The notes: generated from the letters alone by a model not told the origin. A DNA stretch of 27,418 bases from Bacillota bacterium (GCA_023429995.1 JAEZCE010000018.1:1-27418); one strand, 5' to 3'; positions 15,583-23,569 are shown, counted from the stretch's first letter. A program made the numbers and translations.

Positions 15583-16232
15583 TAGGGCTTAACCCCCAAA
15601 TCATTACATATTTTTTCATAAAGGACCTGGATTCCTTCTTCACCGTTAAAACTATGCAAAACACCTTTATTGCGGTAATATGCAATCAATGGTTCGGTTT
15701 GACTATTATAAACTTCCAACCGTTTGCCTACAGTCTCAGGAGTATCATCCGCTCTTTGATAAACTTCACCGCCACAGTGATCACAAACCCCGTCAACTTT
15801 CGATTTCTTGGTTTCAATATGATAAACCGCGGCGCAATTGCGGCAAACCCTGCGACCGGTTAATCGCTTTAAAAGAATGGAAGAATCCACTTCGATATTA
15901 ATCACCGCATCAACCTTTTTACCGTTTTCTTTGAGAAAACCATCCAAAGAATCGGCTTGAGGAACTGTTCTAGGAAATCCATCAAGGAGGAACCCATTTT
16001 TACAATCATCTTTTAAGAGGCGCTCTTTGACAATTCCAATAACGACTTCATCCGGAACCAATTGTCCGCTATCCATATATCTTTTGGCCTCGGTGCCTAG
16101 TGGTGTGCCTTCCTTAATAGCGGCCCGAAAAATATCTCCGGTAGAAATATGAGGAATACTGAACCTTTTAAGTAATAACTCTGCCTGAGTTCCTTTACCG
16201 GCACCAGGAGGTCCTAACAAAATTAAATTCAT
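15582..16232 (-). CDS. adk: Adenylate kinase, long zinc-binding form
   Basis: The 216-residue product interconverts ATP, AMP and ADP. The P-loop GPPGAGKG is at 7-14, the AMP-binding region TGDIFR at 31-36 and DGFPRT at 84-89. The LID (about 125-160) contains four cysteines (C130, C133, C150, C153) forming the structural zinc site common in Gram-positive enzymes. A longer frame exists upstream, but ATG 16232 has GGGAGG and begins the family-typical MNLILLGPP. It is coupled to map. Confidence 0.99.
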   Translation of the reverse strand: MNLILLGPPGAGKGTQAELLLKRFSIPHISTGDIFRAAIKEGTPLGTEAKRYMDSGQLVPDEVVIGIVKERLLKDDCKNGFLLDGFPRTVPQADSLDGFLKENGKKVDAVINIEVDSSILLKRLTGRRVCRNCAAVYHIETKKSKVDGVCDHCGGEVYQRADDTPETVGKRLEVYNSQTEPLIAYYRNKGVLHSFNGEEGIQVLYEKICNDLGVKP

Positions 16233-16303
16233 CAATTTTTCCTCCCACCTAGAATGTATTGCAGCCCACATTACAGACTTGGCACATCATAAAACTCAAC
16301 CAA

Positions 16304-16348
16304 CCCCGGCGCAGTTTTTGCGCTCACGCACCTTCTCTGATAGCCGGG
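16304..16348 (-). repeat. GC-rich inverted repeats between secY and adk
   Basis: CCCGGC (16305-16310) pairs with GCCGGG (16343-16348), and GCGCA (16309-16313) with TGCGC (16319-16323) around a 5-nt loop, 8 bp after the secY stop. No T run follows on the minus strand. It may protect or separate messages, or act in the adk leader. Confidence 0.5.
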
Positions 16349-16356
16349 ATCGATTA

Positions 16357-17637
16357 TTATTTCAAGAACCCTTCGTATTGCCGCATTAATAGTTGAGCTT
16401 CGATTTGTTTCATGGTATCGATTGCCACACCTACCGCGATCAATAACGCAGTACCACCAAAGTATAATTGTAAACTCTTAAAACCTGGTAAAAAGTTTAT
16501 CAAATAAGGCAATAAAGCAATAATTGTCAGAAACAAAGCACCAGCCAATGTTATCCGAGTTAATACCCGATCCAAATATTCGGCAGTCGGTTTTCCAGGT
16601 CGAATCCCCGGAATAAATCCGCCATATTTCTTCATATTATTGGAAACTTCCAATGGATTGAAAGTAACTGCCGTATAAAAATAGGTAAAGATAAAAATGA
16701 AAAGTGCATACAAAACTAAATATAAAGTCCGACCCGGGTAAAACGCAAGTAAAAATTTAGCAAACCAGTTGGTTTTATCAGCAATGAACTGACCCAAAGT
16801 CGGTGGAAAAGCTAATATTGACGAAGCAAATATAATTGGGATAACTCCGGATTGGTTCACTTTCATGGGAAGATAAGTTGAACCTCCACCGTACATTTTA
16901 CGGCCAACCATTCTTTTTGCATATTGCACAGGGATTTTCCGCTCACCCTGTGTAACAAATACAACTGCAGCGACAATAAAAATAGCTAAAATCGCAAATA
17001 AAATGATGCTGAAAAATGAAGTTCCTATTCCTTTGCTGCTTACTGTGGAAAACATAGTAAAAGTACCAGGAATAATACGGGCCACAATACCGGCAAAGAT
17101 TAACATCGATATACCATTACCGATACCACGCTCTGAGATAACTTCACCCAGCCACATCAAAAATACCGAACCAGCGGTTAAAGTTGAAATAATCAAAATA
17201 AAATCCCAGGCCGTTGGATTGATCATAGCGCCCCTAAATCCAAAAGCCATAGCGCCGCCTTGAATAATTGCAAGGATCACGGTACCATATCGAACATATT
17301 GGTTAATAACCCTGCGACCTTCATTACCCTCTTTAGCCAACTGTTCCAATTGCGGAATCACCATCGTTAGAAGTTGGACAATAATCGATGAAGTAATGTA
17401 GGGATTCACACTCATCGCAAACACCGACATTTTGCGGAGCGCTCCACCGGCTAGCATATCCAGCAAGCCGAATAAATCTCCCCCGCCGCCAAAAAGGTTT
17501 TCTAATGCTTTTTGGTCCCATGGGCCTGGCGCCGGTATGTGAGCCCCCAACCTAAAAATGCCTAACAACACCAAAGTCCAAATAAGTTTTTTACGTAAAT
17601 CCGGAAGTTTAAAGGCAGTCTTTAGAGCTTCTAGCAA
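16357..17637 (-). CDS. secY: Preprotein translocase channel subunit SecY
   Basis: The 426-residue polytopic membrane protein has about ten hydrophobic helices. It starts LEALKTAFKLPDLRKKLIWT, with the plug-region motif FGLLDMLAGGALRKMSVFAM and NPYITSSIIVQLL after the first helix. The cytoplasmic loops carry QYVRYGTVILAIIQ-type and VQYAKRMVGRKMYGGGSTYLP segments. SecY forms the pore through which SecA and the ribosome deliver proteins. The start is TTG 17637, immediately after the rplO stop, with GAGGTGAT at the right distance, suggesting coupling. Confidence 0.98.
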   Translation of the reverse strand: MLEALKTAFKLPDLRKKLIWTLVLLGIFRLGAHIPAPGPWDQKALENLFGGGGDLFGLLDMLAGGALRKMSVFAMSVNPYITSSIIVQLLTMVIPQLEQLAKEGNEGRRVINQYVRYGTVILAIIQGGAMAFGFRGAMINPTAWDFILIISTLTAGSVFLMWLGEVISERGIGNGISMLIFAGIVARIIPGTFTMFSTVSSKGIGTSFFSIILFAILAIFIVAAVVFVTQGERKIPVQYAKRMVGRKMYGGGSTYLPMKVNQSGVIPIIFASSILAFPPTLGQFIADKTNWFAKFLLAFYPGRTLYLVLYALFIFIFTYFYTAVTFNPLEVSNNMKKYGGFIPGIRPGKPTAEYLDRVLTRITLAGALFLTIIALLPYLINFLPGFKSLQLYFGGTALLIAVGVAIDTMKQIEAQLLMRQYEGFLK

Positions 17638-18078
17638 TTAAATCACCTCTACTTTGCCACCGACTTTTTCGATTTTTTCAATCGCCGATTTACTAAAACT
17701 GTTACTTTTAACGGTTAACTGCTTCTTGAGTTCACCATTTCCTAAAACTTTCACTCCATTACCGACTTTTTTGATTAAACCCTTTTCCAATAAAAGAGTT
17801 GGAGTGACTTCCGTACCATTATCAAAAAGGTTTAATTTTTCTAAAGCAACTTCGACCCATTCATGGCGGAATTTATTATTAAATCCGCGTTTTGGCAGTC
17901 TGCGTTGTAAAGGAGTTTGGCCGCCTTCAAAAGCAGGCCCTTTTCCTCCACCTGAGCGGGCTTTTTGGCCTTTATGCCCTTTTGCAGAGGTTTTACCTAA
18001 ACCAGAACCGATACCGCGCCCAACTCGCTTAGGAGCCGTTTTCGCTCCAGGTGCCGGCGCGAGTTCATATAACTTCAT
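17638..18078 (-). CDS. rplO: Large subunit ribosomal protein L15
   Basis: This 146-residue protein has the Gly/Lys-rich extension typical of L15 at its start (GRGIGSGLGKTSAKGHKGQK, about 20-39), which winds through 23S rRNA, and a compact C-terminal domain with NGVKVLGNGELKKQLTVKSN. The length is standard. A GGGGGTG site precedes the ATG. It directly abuts secY, the normal spc-operon arrangement. Confidence 0.98.
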   Translation of the reverse strand: MKLYELAPAPGAKTAPKRVGRGIGSGLGKTSAKGHKGQKARSGGGKGPAFEGGQTPLQRRLPKRGFNNKFRHEWVEVALEKLNLFDNGTEVTPTLLLEKGLIKKVGNGVKVLGNGELKKQLTVKSNSFSKSAIEKIEKVGGKVEVI

Positions 18079-18091
18079 CAGAGGACACCCC

Positions 18092-18298
18092 CTAGGCTTC
18101 TTCTTTGACTTCGACTAAATGTTCTACTTTTTTTATCATTCCACGGATAGCTGGAATATCAGCCTTTGACAGACTTTGGTTTAAATGTTTGAAACCAAGA
18201 GCTGCAATAGTTGCACGTTGAATCGGGTTTCTACCAATCGTGCTGTGCTTCCAGGTTACAACGATCATTTTATTCTTTTCAACTTTTTTTCTAGGCAT
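18092..18298 (-). CDS. rpmD: Large subunit ribosomal protein L30
   Basis: The core from about residue 10 (KMIVVTWKHSTIGRNPIQRA ... DIPAIRGMIKKVEHLVEV) matches bacterial L30. The product is 68 residues, slightly longer than the usual 58-61, owing to a basic N-terminal extension (PRKKVEKNK). The start at 18298 is supported by GGAGGG eight bases upstream; an internal ATG at residue 11 has no comparable site. L30 is a peripheral 50S protein. It lies between rpsE and rplO. Confidence 0.96.
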   Translation of the reverse strand: MPRKKVEKNKMIVVTWKHSTIGRNPIQRATIAALGFKHLNQSLSKADIPAIRGMIKKVEHLVEVKEEA

Positions 18299-18309
18299 AA
18301 CTGTCCCTC

Positions 18310-18813
18310 CTAGCCAAGGATCTCTTCAACGCTTTTACCACGACGTTCCGCCACGATTTGCGGTTGTTTAAGTTCCCTTAAGCCCGTCATCGTTGCATTA
18401 ACCACATTGAGTGCGTTGGATGATCCAAGAGATTTGGTTAATATATCGCGAATACCAGCGCTTTCCAAAACTGCTCGGACAGGGCCGCCGGCAATAACTC
18501 CAGTTCCAGGTGCAGCAGGCTTTAACATAACTTTTCCTGCGCCGAATTGTCCTTCAATTTCATGAGGTATGGTAGTCCCTTTTAAAGGAACCTCAATCAA
18601 ATTCTTTTTGGCATCTTCGACCCCTTTACGAATTGCTTCAGGGACTTCTGCGGCTTTACCAAGGCCCGTTCCAACATGACCTTTTCCGTCGCCGACTACT
18701 ACTAATGCACTAAAGCTAAATCGCCGTCCACCTTTGACAACTTTAGCTACCCGATTAATACGGACAACTTTTTCAGTCAGCTCAAGATTACTGGCGTCAA
18801 TAATTCGTTTCAT
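18310..18813 (-). CDS. rpsE: Small subunit ribosomal protein S5
   Basis: The 167-residue product has the N-terminal double-stranded-RNA-binding-like domain with VVRINRVAKVVKGGRRFSFS (about 16-35), the loop region that affects decoding fidelity, then VVGDGKGHVGTGLGKAAEVP and the C-terminal ribosomal-S5 fold (GTGVIAGGPVRAVLESAGIR, DILTKSLGSSNALNVVNATM). AGGAGG precedes the ATG. Placement between rplR and rpmD is standard. Confidence 0.99.
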   Translation of the reverse strand: MKRIIDASNLELTEKVVRINRVAKVVKGGRRFSFSALVVVGDGKGHVGTGLGKAAEVPEAIRKGVEDAKKNLIEVPLKGTTIPHEIEGQFGAGKVMLKPAAPGTGVIAGGPVRAVLESAGIRDILTKSLGSSNALNVVNATMTGLRELKQPQIVAERRGKSVEEILG

Positions 18814-18831
18814 TCCAATCCTCCTCTCAGC

Positions 18832-19203
18832 CTAAAATTCTAGGCCGCCCTCTCTAGCGGCAGTTGCTAATGCTGCTACCCGGCCATGATAAATCTGACC
18901 GCCCCTATCAAAAACAACCTGTTTAATTCCTTTTTCAATTGCTTTTTTAGCAACTGTTGTCCCTACTATTTTGGCAGCTTCAATATTTCCACTTTTGCCG
19001 TCTAAATTTTTACGTAATTCAGGATCCAGGGTAGAAACCGTCAACAAAGTAGTTCCTTTAACATCATCAATCACTTGAGCGTAAATATGATGTAAACTAC
19101 GGAATACACTTAAACGCGGTCGTTCCGCAGTTCCAGATATTTTTTTGCGTAAACGGATATGCCTTCGCATACGCGCTTCACGACGTTTGGTTTTACTAAA
19201 CAT
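18832..19203 (-). CDS. rplR: Large subunit ribosomal protein L18
   Basis: This 123-residue protein binds 5S rRNA in the central protuberance. Family features are the basic N-terminus (RREARMRRHIRLRKKISGTA), ERPRLSVFRSLHHIYAQVID (about 27-46) and the C-terminal VVFDRGGQIYHGRVAALATA with REGGLEF. The start ATG has AAAGGAG upstream. It lies between rplF and rpsE; the preceding spacer holds a hairpin overlapping the rplF stop. Confidence 0.98.
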   Translation of the reverse strand: MFSKTKRREARMRRHIRLRKKISGTAERPRLSVFRSLHHIYAQVIDDVKGTTLLTVSTLDPELRKNLDGKSGNIEAAKIVGTTVAKKAIEKGIKQVVFDRGGQIYHGRVAALATAAREGGLEF

Positions 19204-19232
19204 ATCAGGCCACTCCTTTCGCAGGGGATATA

Positions 19233-19280
19233 AATACTAAGTTGCTTTTTAATTTTCTAACTTGCAAGCAAATTAGTATT
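19233..19280 (-). repeat. Inverted repeat between rplF and rplR
   Basis: AATACTAA (19233-19240) and TTAGTATT (19273-19280) form an 8-bp stem, with TTGC/GCAA (19242-19245, 19264-19267) able to extend it. It begins within the rplF stop codon and ends upstream of the rplR ribosome site. No T run follows. Confidence 0.5.
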
Positions 19281-19827
19281 ACTTCTTTCCGGCTTTACCT
19301 GCTTTACCGGCTTTACGACGGACGACTTCATTCTCGTACTTGATCCCTTTTCCTTTGTAAGGCTCAGGCTCACGAACAGAACGGACTTGCGCAGCCATCT
19401 GTCCAACAACTTGTTTGTCTATACCTTTAACAATAATTTTAGTTGGAACAGGAACTTCAAACTCGATTCCTTCAAGAGGAACAAGCTCCACAGGATGAGA
19501 ATAACCGATCGTTAATACCAAATTTTTCCCTTGTTTCGCTGCCCTATAACCAACGCCATTAATATCCAGGGATTTAGAAAAACCGGCAGTTACACCTTGA
19601 ACCATATTATTAACTAAAGATCTGGTTAAACCGTGTAATGCTCGATGTCCCTTCTCATCCGAAGGCCGGTCAACTTTGATCAAGTTGCCGTCAACTGACA
19701 ATTTCATATCAGGATGTACATCTTGGGTTAATTTGCCCTTAGGTCCACTAACCTTTACAGTATTGCCATTAATTTCAATTTGTACTCCTTGAGGTATTTC
19801 TATGGGTTTACGTCCAATCCGAGACAA
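19279..19827 (-). CDS. rplF: Large subunit ribosomal protein L6
   Basis: The 182-residue product begins SRIGRKPIEIPQGVQIEING and shows the two repeated L6 folds, ending with the 23S-binding signature PEPYKGKGIKYENEVVRRKA (about 155-174). The tail is extended by a three-unit Gly-Lys-Ala repeat, encoded by near-identical 9-bp units at 19291-19317. The start is TTG 19827 behind GGGGGTG; no ATG is near. L6 lies near the GTPase-factor binding site of the 50S. Confidence 0.98.
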   Translation of the reverse strand: MSRIGRKPIEIPQGVQIEINGNTVKVSGPKGKLTQDVHPDMKLSVDGNLIKVDRPSDEKGHRALHGLTRSLVNNMVQGVTAGFSKSLDINGVGYRAAKQGKNLVLTIGYSHPVELVPLEGIEFEVPVPTKIIVKGIDKQVVGQMAAQVRSVREPEPYKGKGIKYENEVVRRKAGKAGKAGKK

Positions 19828-19860
19828 ATTTTACACCCCCGATCATTTAAGCGCTTAATC

Positions 19861-20256
19861 TTACCACACATAACAGATAACTTCGCCGCCAATACCCTCG
19901 GTACGGGCTTTGCGGTCCGTCATAATTCCTTTAGAAGTGGATAAAACGGCAATACCGAGACCACCTAAAACCTTAGGAATTTCTTCTTTGTGTGCATAAA
20001 CACGGAGACCCGGTTTGCTAATCCGTTTCAATCCGGAGATCACATTTTCCTTACCGTTATATTTCAAATAAACACGTATAGTGCCTTGTGGGCCATTATC
20101 AACAGATTCATAATCTTGGACATAACCCTCTTCTTTGAGAATTTTGGCCAATTCGATTTTCACTTTTGATGATGGAATTTCTACAACTTTATCCCGAGCT
20201 ATCGTCGCATTTCTGATTCGGGTAAGCATATCTGCAATAGGATCTGTCATAACCAT
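19861..20256 (-). CDS. rpsH: Small subunit ribosomal protein S8
   Basis: The 131-residue product contains TDPIADMLTRIRNATIARDK at the N-terminus and the C-terminal signature LGGLGIAVLSTSKGIMTDRK ... GGEVICYVW. S8 is a primary binder of the 16S central domain. Two starts are possible, ATG 20256 and ATG 20250; the first has better spacing from GGAGG. In E. coli S8 represses the spc operon; no such target was identified here. Confidence 0.98.
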   Translation of the reverse strand: MVMTDPIADMLTRIRNATIARDKVVEIPSSKVKIELAKILKEEGYVQDYESVDNGPQGTIRVYLKYNGKENVISGLKRISKPGLRVYAHKEEIPKVLGGLGIAVLSTSKGIMTDRKARTEGIGGEVICYVW

Positions 20257-20321
20257 CTAAAAATCAACCTCCTTCCGTTTGGCGGAAAAACTTACATGTT
20301 CAACATGTTTACCATGTTAAT

Positions 20322-20507
20322 TTACCAACTTGCTTTGGTAACACCTGGGAGTTCGCCATTATGGGCTAACTTTCGAAAACAAATACGGCACATCCCAAAT
20401 TTGCGCATATACGCATGAGGCCGACCGCAAATCTTGCAGCGGTTATGTTGACGAACCGCAAATTTCGGGGTACGATTTGCCTTAATAATCATCGACGTCT
20501 TGGCCAT
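20322..20507 (-). CDS. rpsN: Small subunit ribosomal protein S14, zinc-binding short form (type Z)
   Basis: The 61-residue length and the four cysteines (C24, C27, C40, C43) mark the zinc form of S14 found in Gram-positive and thermophilic bacteria. The core RCKICGRPHAYMRKFGMCRI binds the 30S head near the A site. GGAGG precedes the ATG. It lies between rplE and rpsH as usual. Confidence 0.99.
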   Translation of the reverse strand: MAKTSMIIKANRTPKFAVRQHNRCKICGRPHAYMRKFGMCRICFRKLAHNGELPGVTKASW

Positions 20508-20527
20508 TTGTTTATTCCTCCTTTTGG

Positions 20528-21067
20528 CTAAGCTCTAAAGGGCATTCCCATTACCTTCAATAATTCAAAAGCTTCTTCATCATTCTTCGCTGAAGTTACA
20601 ATGACAATATCCATTCCCCGGACTTTATCCACTTTATCATAATTAATCTCAGGGAAAATCAGCTGGTCACGAACACCAAGCGTATAATTACCGCGTCCAT
20701 CGAAGGATTTTGGTGAAACCCCTTTAAAATCACGAATTCTTGGTAAAGAAATATTAAAAAGTTTATCCAGAAAATCATACATTCTCTGGCCGCGCAAAGT
20801 AACCATACAACCAATAGGCGCACCAGCACGTACTTTAAACGCAGCAATCGATTTCTTTGCTTTGGTTACAACCGGTTTTTGTCCTACGATTGCCGTCATA
20901 TCTCCTAGGGCAGCATCAATTGCTTTAGAATCGCTTGTAGCATCGCCAACACCCATATTAATGACGACTTTCTCAATTTCAGGAATTTGCATAACATTCT
21001 CATAACCAAACTTGCTTTTTAAAGCAGGAACTGCATCCCGTAAATATTTTTCCTTAAACCGCGACAA
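20528..21067 (-). CDS. rplE: Large subunit ribosomal protein L5
   Basis: The product is 179 residues from TTG 21067, the standard L5 length; an upstream GTG at 21076 would overlap the ribosome site GGAGGTG and is disfavoured. Family segments are VMQIPEIEKVVINMGVGDAT (about 25-44), KAKKSIAAFKVRAGAPIGCM and the C-terminal GMDIVIVTSAKNDEEAFELL with GMPFRA. L5 binds 5S rRNA and touches the P-site tRNA in the central protuberance. Confidence 0.98.
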   Translation of the reverse strand: MSRFKEKYLRDAVPALKSKFGYENVMQIPEIEKVVINMGVGDATSDSKAIDAALGDMTAIVGQKPVVTKAKKSIAAFKVRAGAPIGCMVTLRGQRMYDFLDKLFNISLPRIRDFKGVSPKSFDGRGNYTLGVRDQLIFPEINYDKVDKVRGMDIVIVTSAKNDEEAFELLKVMGMPFRA

Positions 21068-21088
21068 CTGTCGCACCTCCCTCCGCTA

Positions 21089-21412
21089 TCAATCTAAAGT
21101 CTTTCCACAGTGCCGACAAATTCTTACTCCGCTTCCATCAGCTCCACGTTCATTTTTGAAACGGGTAGGCTGGTTACAACCGGAACAGACTATCATTACT
21201 TTGGAGGTCTTAATCGGTAATGCTTTATCGATCACGCCGCCTTGTGGATTTGACTTGGTAGGTTTGGCATGTTTTTTTGCAAGATTAAGTCCTTCTACAA
21301 TAACACTGCTTGCTTCTGGAAGCACTTTTTGTATTTTTCCACGACGCCCCTGATCCTTACCAGAAATCACAACAATTTCGTCGCCTTTTTTTAACTTAAC
21401 ATTTCCGGCCAT
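21089..21412 (-). CDS. rplX: Large subunit ribosomal protein L24
   Basis: The 107-residue product has the N-terminal KOW motif (KKGDEIVVISGKDQGRRGKI, about 8-27), which initiates 50S assembly on 23S domain I, and KPTKSNPQGGVIDKALPIKT. The C-terminus carries CSGC (C76, C79) and CRHC (C99, C102), which can form a zinc ribbon as in many Gram-positive L24 proteins. GGAGG precedes the ATG. Confidence 0.98.
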   Translation of the reverse strand: MAGNVKLKKGDEIVVISGKDQGRRGKIQKVLPEASSVIVEGLNLAKKHAKPTKSNPQGGVIDKALPIKTSKVMIVCSGCNQPTRFKNERGADGSGVRICRHCGKTLD

Positions 21413-21448
21413 CTTTAAATCCTCCTCTCGTAGCCTTTTGTACTCTTG

Positions 21449-21847
21449 TTACAAAACTTCCGGGGCCAAAGAAACAATCTTCATAAAGTTTTTATCACGG
21501 AGTTCCCTGGCTACGGGCCCAAAGATACGAGTTCCCTTGGGATTATTTTGGTCACTTAAGATGACTGCAGCATTATCATCAAAACGAATGTATGAGCCAT
21601 CCGGCCGTTTTGTTTCTTTCGTCGTACGAACAACAACTGCTTTTACAACGTCGCCTTTCTTCACGCTGCCGCCGCCGGTTGCGCCTTTACGGGAAGCTGA
21701 GGGCGGTAAAGCATCCTTGACACTTGCGACAATTATATCTCCAACCCGGGCATATCTTTTTTTCGAACCGCCTAAAACTCGGATACACATTAATTGTTTA
21801 GCCCCTGAATTATCGGCAACAGTTAAAAAAGTTTGTGGTTGAATCAC
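21449..21847 (-). CDS. rplN: Large subunit ribosomal protein L14, with about 10 extra residues
   Basis: L14 lies at the subunit interface under the factor-binding site. The N-terminus (FLTVADNSGAKQLMCIRVLG) and C-terminus (KGTRIFGPVARELRDKNFMK) are typical. The product is 132 residues rather than the common 122, because residues about 47-59 hold an insertion (LPPSASRKGATGGG) between GDIIVASVKDA and VKKGDVVKAVVVRT. The frame is intact across the insertion, so this is not a frameshift. The start is GTG 21847 behind GGAGG. Confidence 0.97.
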   Translation of the reverse strand: MIQPQTFLTVADNSGAKQLMCIRVLGGSKKRYARVGDIIVASVKDALPPSASRKGATGGGSVKKGDVVKAVVVRTTKETKRPDGSYIRFDDNAAVILSDQNNPKGTRIFGPVARELRDKNFMKIVSLAPEVL

Positions 21848-21886
21848 GGTTGGTTCCTCCTTCCAATCGGAATAAAATACCTGTTA

Positions 21887-22144
21887 TTATTTTGCCTTTT
21901 CAACGATCGTAACAACACGCCATCTTTTGTCTTTACTTAATGGGCGTGATTCCATGACTTTGACTGTGTCCCCAACCCGGCATTCATTTTGTTCATCATG
22001 AGCTTTTAGTTTGCTGGTTTGTTTGACAATCCGGCCGTATAACGGGTGTTTTACCAACCGTTCAACCGCCACGACCACGGTCTTATCCATCTTATCACTA
22101 ACTACTTGACCTACTCTTGTTTTTCGAAGCAAGCGATCAGCCAT
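21887..22144 (-). CDS. rpsQ: Small subunit ribosomal protein S17
   Basis: This 85-residue OB-fold protein begins after a short basic segment with KTRVGQVVSDKMDKTVVVAV and shows RLVKHPLYGRIVKQTSKLKA, GDTVKVMESRPLSKDKRWRV. It binds the 16S 5' domain early in assembly. GGAGGAAATAAG precedes the ATG. The 115-bp spacer to rpmC (22145-22259) is longer than elsewhere in this block and shows only weak short hairpins. Confidence 0.98.
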   Translation of the reverse strand: MADRLLRKTRVGQVVSDKMDKTVVVAVERLVKHPLYGRIVKQTSKLKAHDEQNECRVGDTVKVMESRPLSKDKRWRVVTIVEKAK

Positions 22145-22259
22145 CTTATTTCCTCCTCTGCCACTTTTCCAATGAGTGAAACGCTCTTTAAAATCATTAT
22201 CAGAAAGGTGACGTTTTTCCTTGCATGGGACGTCTCTTCCCTAAAATCGAACGCCAAAC

Positions 22260-22463
22260 TTAGGCTTTATGGATTCCAAGTTCACGTTCACGCATAATCG
22301 TCATAACACGGGCAATACTTTTCCGCACATCTTTAACCCGCATAGAATTATCTAATTGTCCGGTGGCAAGCTGAAAACGAAGATTAAATAATTCCTCTTT
22401 CAAACTATTCAAATTGGTTTTTAATTCATCAGGAGTCATATCCCTAATTTCTTTAACTTTCAT
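22260..22463 (-). CDS. rpmC: Large subunit ribosomal protein L29
   Basis: From ATG 22463 the product has 67 residues, the usual length, and shows the two-helix L29 pattern KEIRDMTPDELKTNLNSLKE, then ELFNLRFQLATGQLDN. L29 sits at the peptide exit and helps dock trigger factor and SRP. A GTG at 22475 would add four residues but consumes the ribosome site GGTGGTGA. It overlaps the end of rplP by 11 bp, so translation is probably coupled. Confidence 0.97.
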   Translation of the reverse strand: MKVKEIRDMTPDELKTNLNSLKEELFNLRFQLATGQLDNSMRVKDVRKSIARVMTIMRERELGIHKA

Positions 22464-22887
22464 TGACTTCACCACCCGCTTCCTCTCGTTTTATCAGTTT
22501 GCATTTGATAGGAAGTTTATGAGCTGCCAAACGGATTGCTTCACGAGCCATCTCTTCTTCAACACCCGTTACTTCAAAAAGAATTCTCCCTGGTTTCACT
22601 ACTGCTACCCAATGTTCCGGCGAACCTTTACCACTACCCATACGAGTCTCAGCAGGCTTTGCTGTAACAGGTTTATCAGGAAAAATTTTGATCCAAACTT
22701 TTCCGCCACGCTTGGTATAACGTGTTAAAGCAATACGGGCCGCTTCAATTTGGACATTCGTTATCCAGCCGGGTTCGAGAGCCTGTAAACCATAATCACC
22801 CAAAATCAATTGGGAACCTTTAATGGCTTTGCCCCTCATCCGGCCGCGTGATACTTTACGGTGTTTAACCCTTTTTGGTACTAACAT
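22453..22887 (-). CDS. rplP: Large subunit ribosomal protein L16
   Basis: The 144-residue product opens LVPKRVKHRKVSRGRMRGKA and contains the family stretch ALTRYTKRGGKVWIKIFPDK, PAETRMGSGKGSPEHWVAVV and KPGRILFEVTG. L16 is needed for the mature peptidyl-transferase centre and A-site tRNA placement. Its start lies 2 bp after the rpsC stop, with the ribosome site inside rpsC; its 3' end overlaps rpmC. Confidence 0.98.
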   Translation of the reverse strand: MLVPKRVKHRKVSRGRMRGKAIKGSQLILGDYGLQALEPGWITNVQIEAARIALTRYTKRGGKVWIKIFPDKPVTAKPAETRMGSGKGSPEHWVAVVKPGRILFEVTGVEEEMAREAIRLAAHKLPIKCKLIKREEAGGEVNES

Positions 22888-22889
22888 CC

Positions 22890-23567
22890 TTAAGCGCCTC
22901 CTTCAGCAGCAACTTTTACATTGTTCCGCTTTTTAGCCGGCGGGAGGATTTCACCCTTATAAATCCATACCTTGACACCAATTTTACCATAGGTTGTATT
23001 GGCTTCTGCAAAACCATAATCAATATCAGCCCTTAAGGTATGCAAAGGAACTTTCCCCTCGCTATAACCCTCGGTACGGGCGATTTCAGCTCCCATTAAA
23101 CGGCCGCTGCATTTTACCTTAACACCTTGGGCGCCGAATTTCATTGTTCTTCCGATAGATTGCTTCATAGCCCGACGGAAAGAAGTACGGCGCTCCAATT
23201 GGAAAGCAATATTTTCCGCCACCAATTGAGCATTAAGCTCCGGGCTCTTAACTTCGGCAATGTTCAGTTGAACTTGTTTTCCGGAGAAATTTTCAATTTC
23301 TTTACGGATCACTTCAACTTCAGTGCCTTGGCGTCCAATGACCATACCCGGTCTGGCAGTATGGATAGTAACCTTTATACGGTTAGCTGCCCTTTCAATT
23401 TCAATTTTAGCTATTCCGGAGGTATAAAGGCGTTTTTTAATAAACTTCCGAATTTTAAGATCCTCTAAGATTAATCCGGAATACTCTTTTTTCTGAGCAA
23501 ACCAGCGGCCTTCCCAATCTTTGATAATGCCGACTCTTAACCCTATCGGATGGATTTTCTGGCCCAT
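22890..23567 (-). CDS. rpsC: Small subunit ribosomal protein S3
   Basis: The product has 225 residues. After GQKIHPIGLRVGIIKDWEGR comes the KH type-II domain (about 38-107) with the RNA-binding turn VIGRQGTEVE. The C-terminal domain has RRTSFRRAMKQSIGRTMKFG and ARTEGYSEGKVPLHTLRADI. S3 forms part of the mRNA entry tunnel and its helicase activity. The start is 2 bp after the rplV stop, so the genes are coupled. Confidence 0.99.
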   Translation of the reverse strand: MGQKIHPIGLRVGIIKDWEGRWFAQKKEYSGLILEDLKIRKFIKKRLYTSGIAKIEIERAANRIKVTIHTARPGMVIGRQGTEVEVIRKEIENFSGKQVQLNIAEVKSPELNAQLVAENIAFQLERRTSFRRAMKQSIGRTMKFGAQGVKVKCSGRLMGAEIARTEGYSEGKVPLHTLRADIDYGFAEANTTYGKIGVKVWIYKGEILPPAKKRNNVKVAAEGGA

Positions 23568-23569
23568 AA

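Noticed and set aside
17654..18118. A 154-codon plus-strand frame opposite rplO.
   Set aside because: It is an antisense shadow of a conserved ribosomal gene with no ribosome site or recognisable domain; the same applies to the long antisense frames opposite rplN and truA.
22145..22259. The 115-bp spacer between rpsQ and rpmC considered for a small gene.
   Set aside because: The longest ATG frame seen on the coding strand is under ten codons, and only weak 4-5 bp stems are present.
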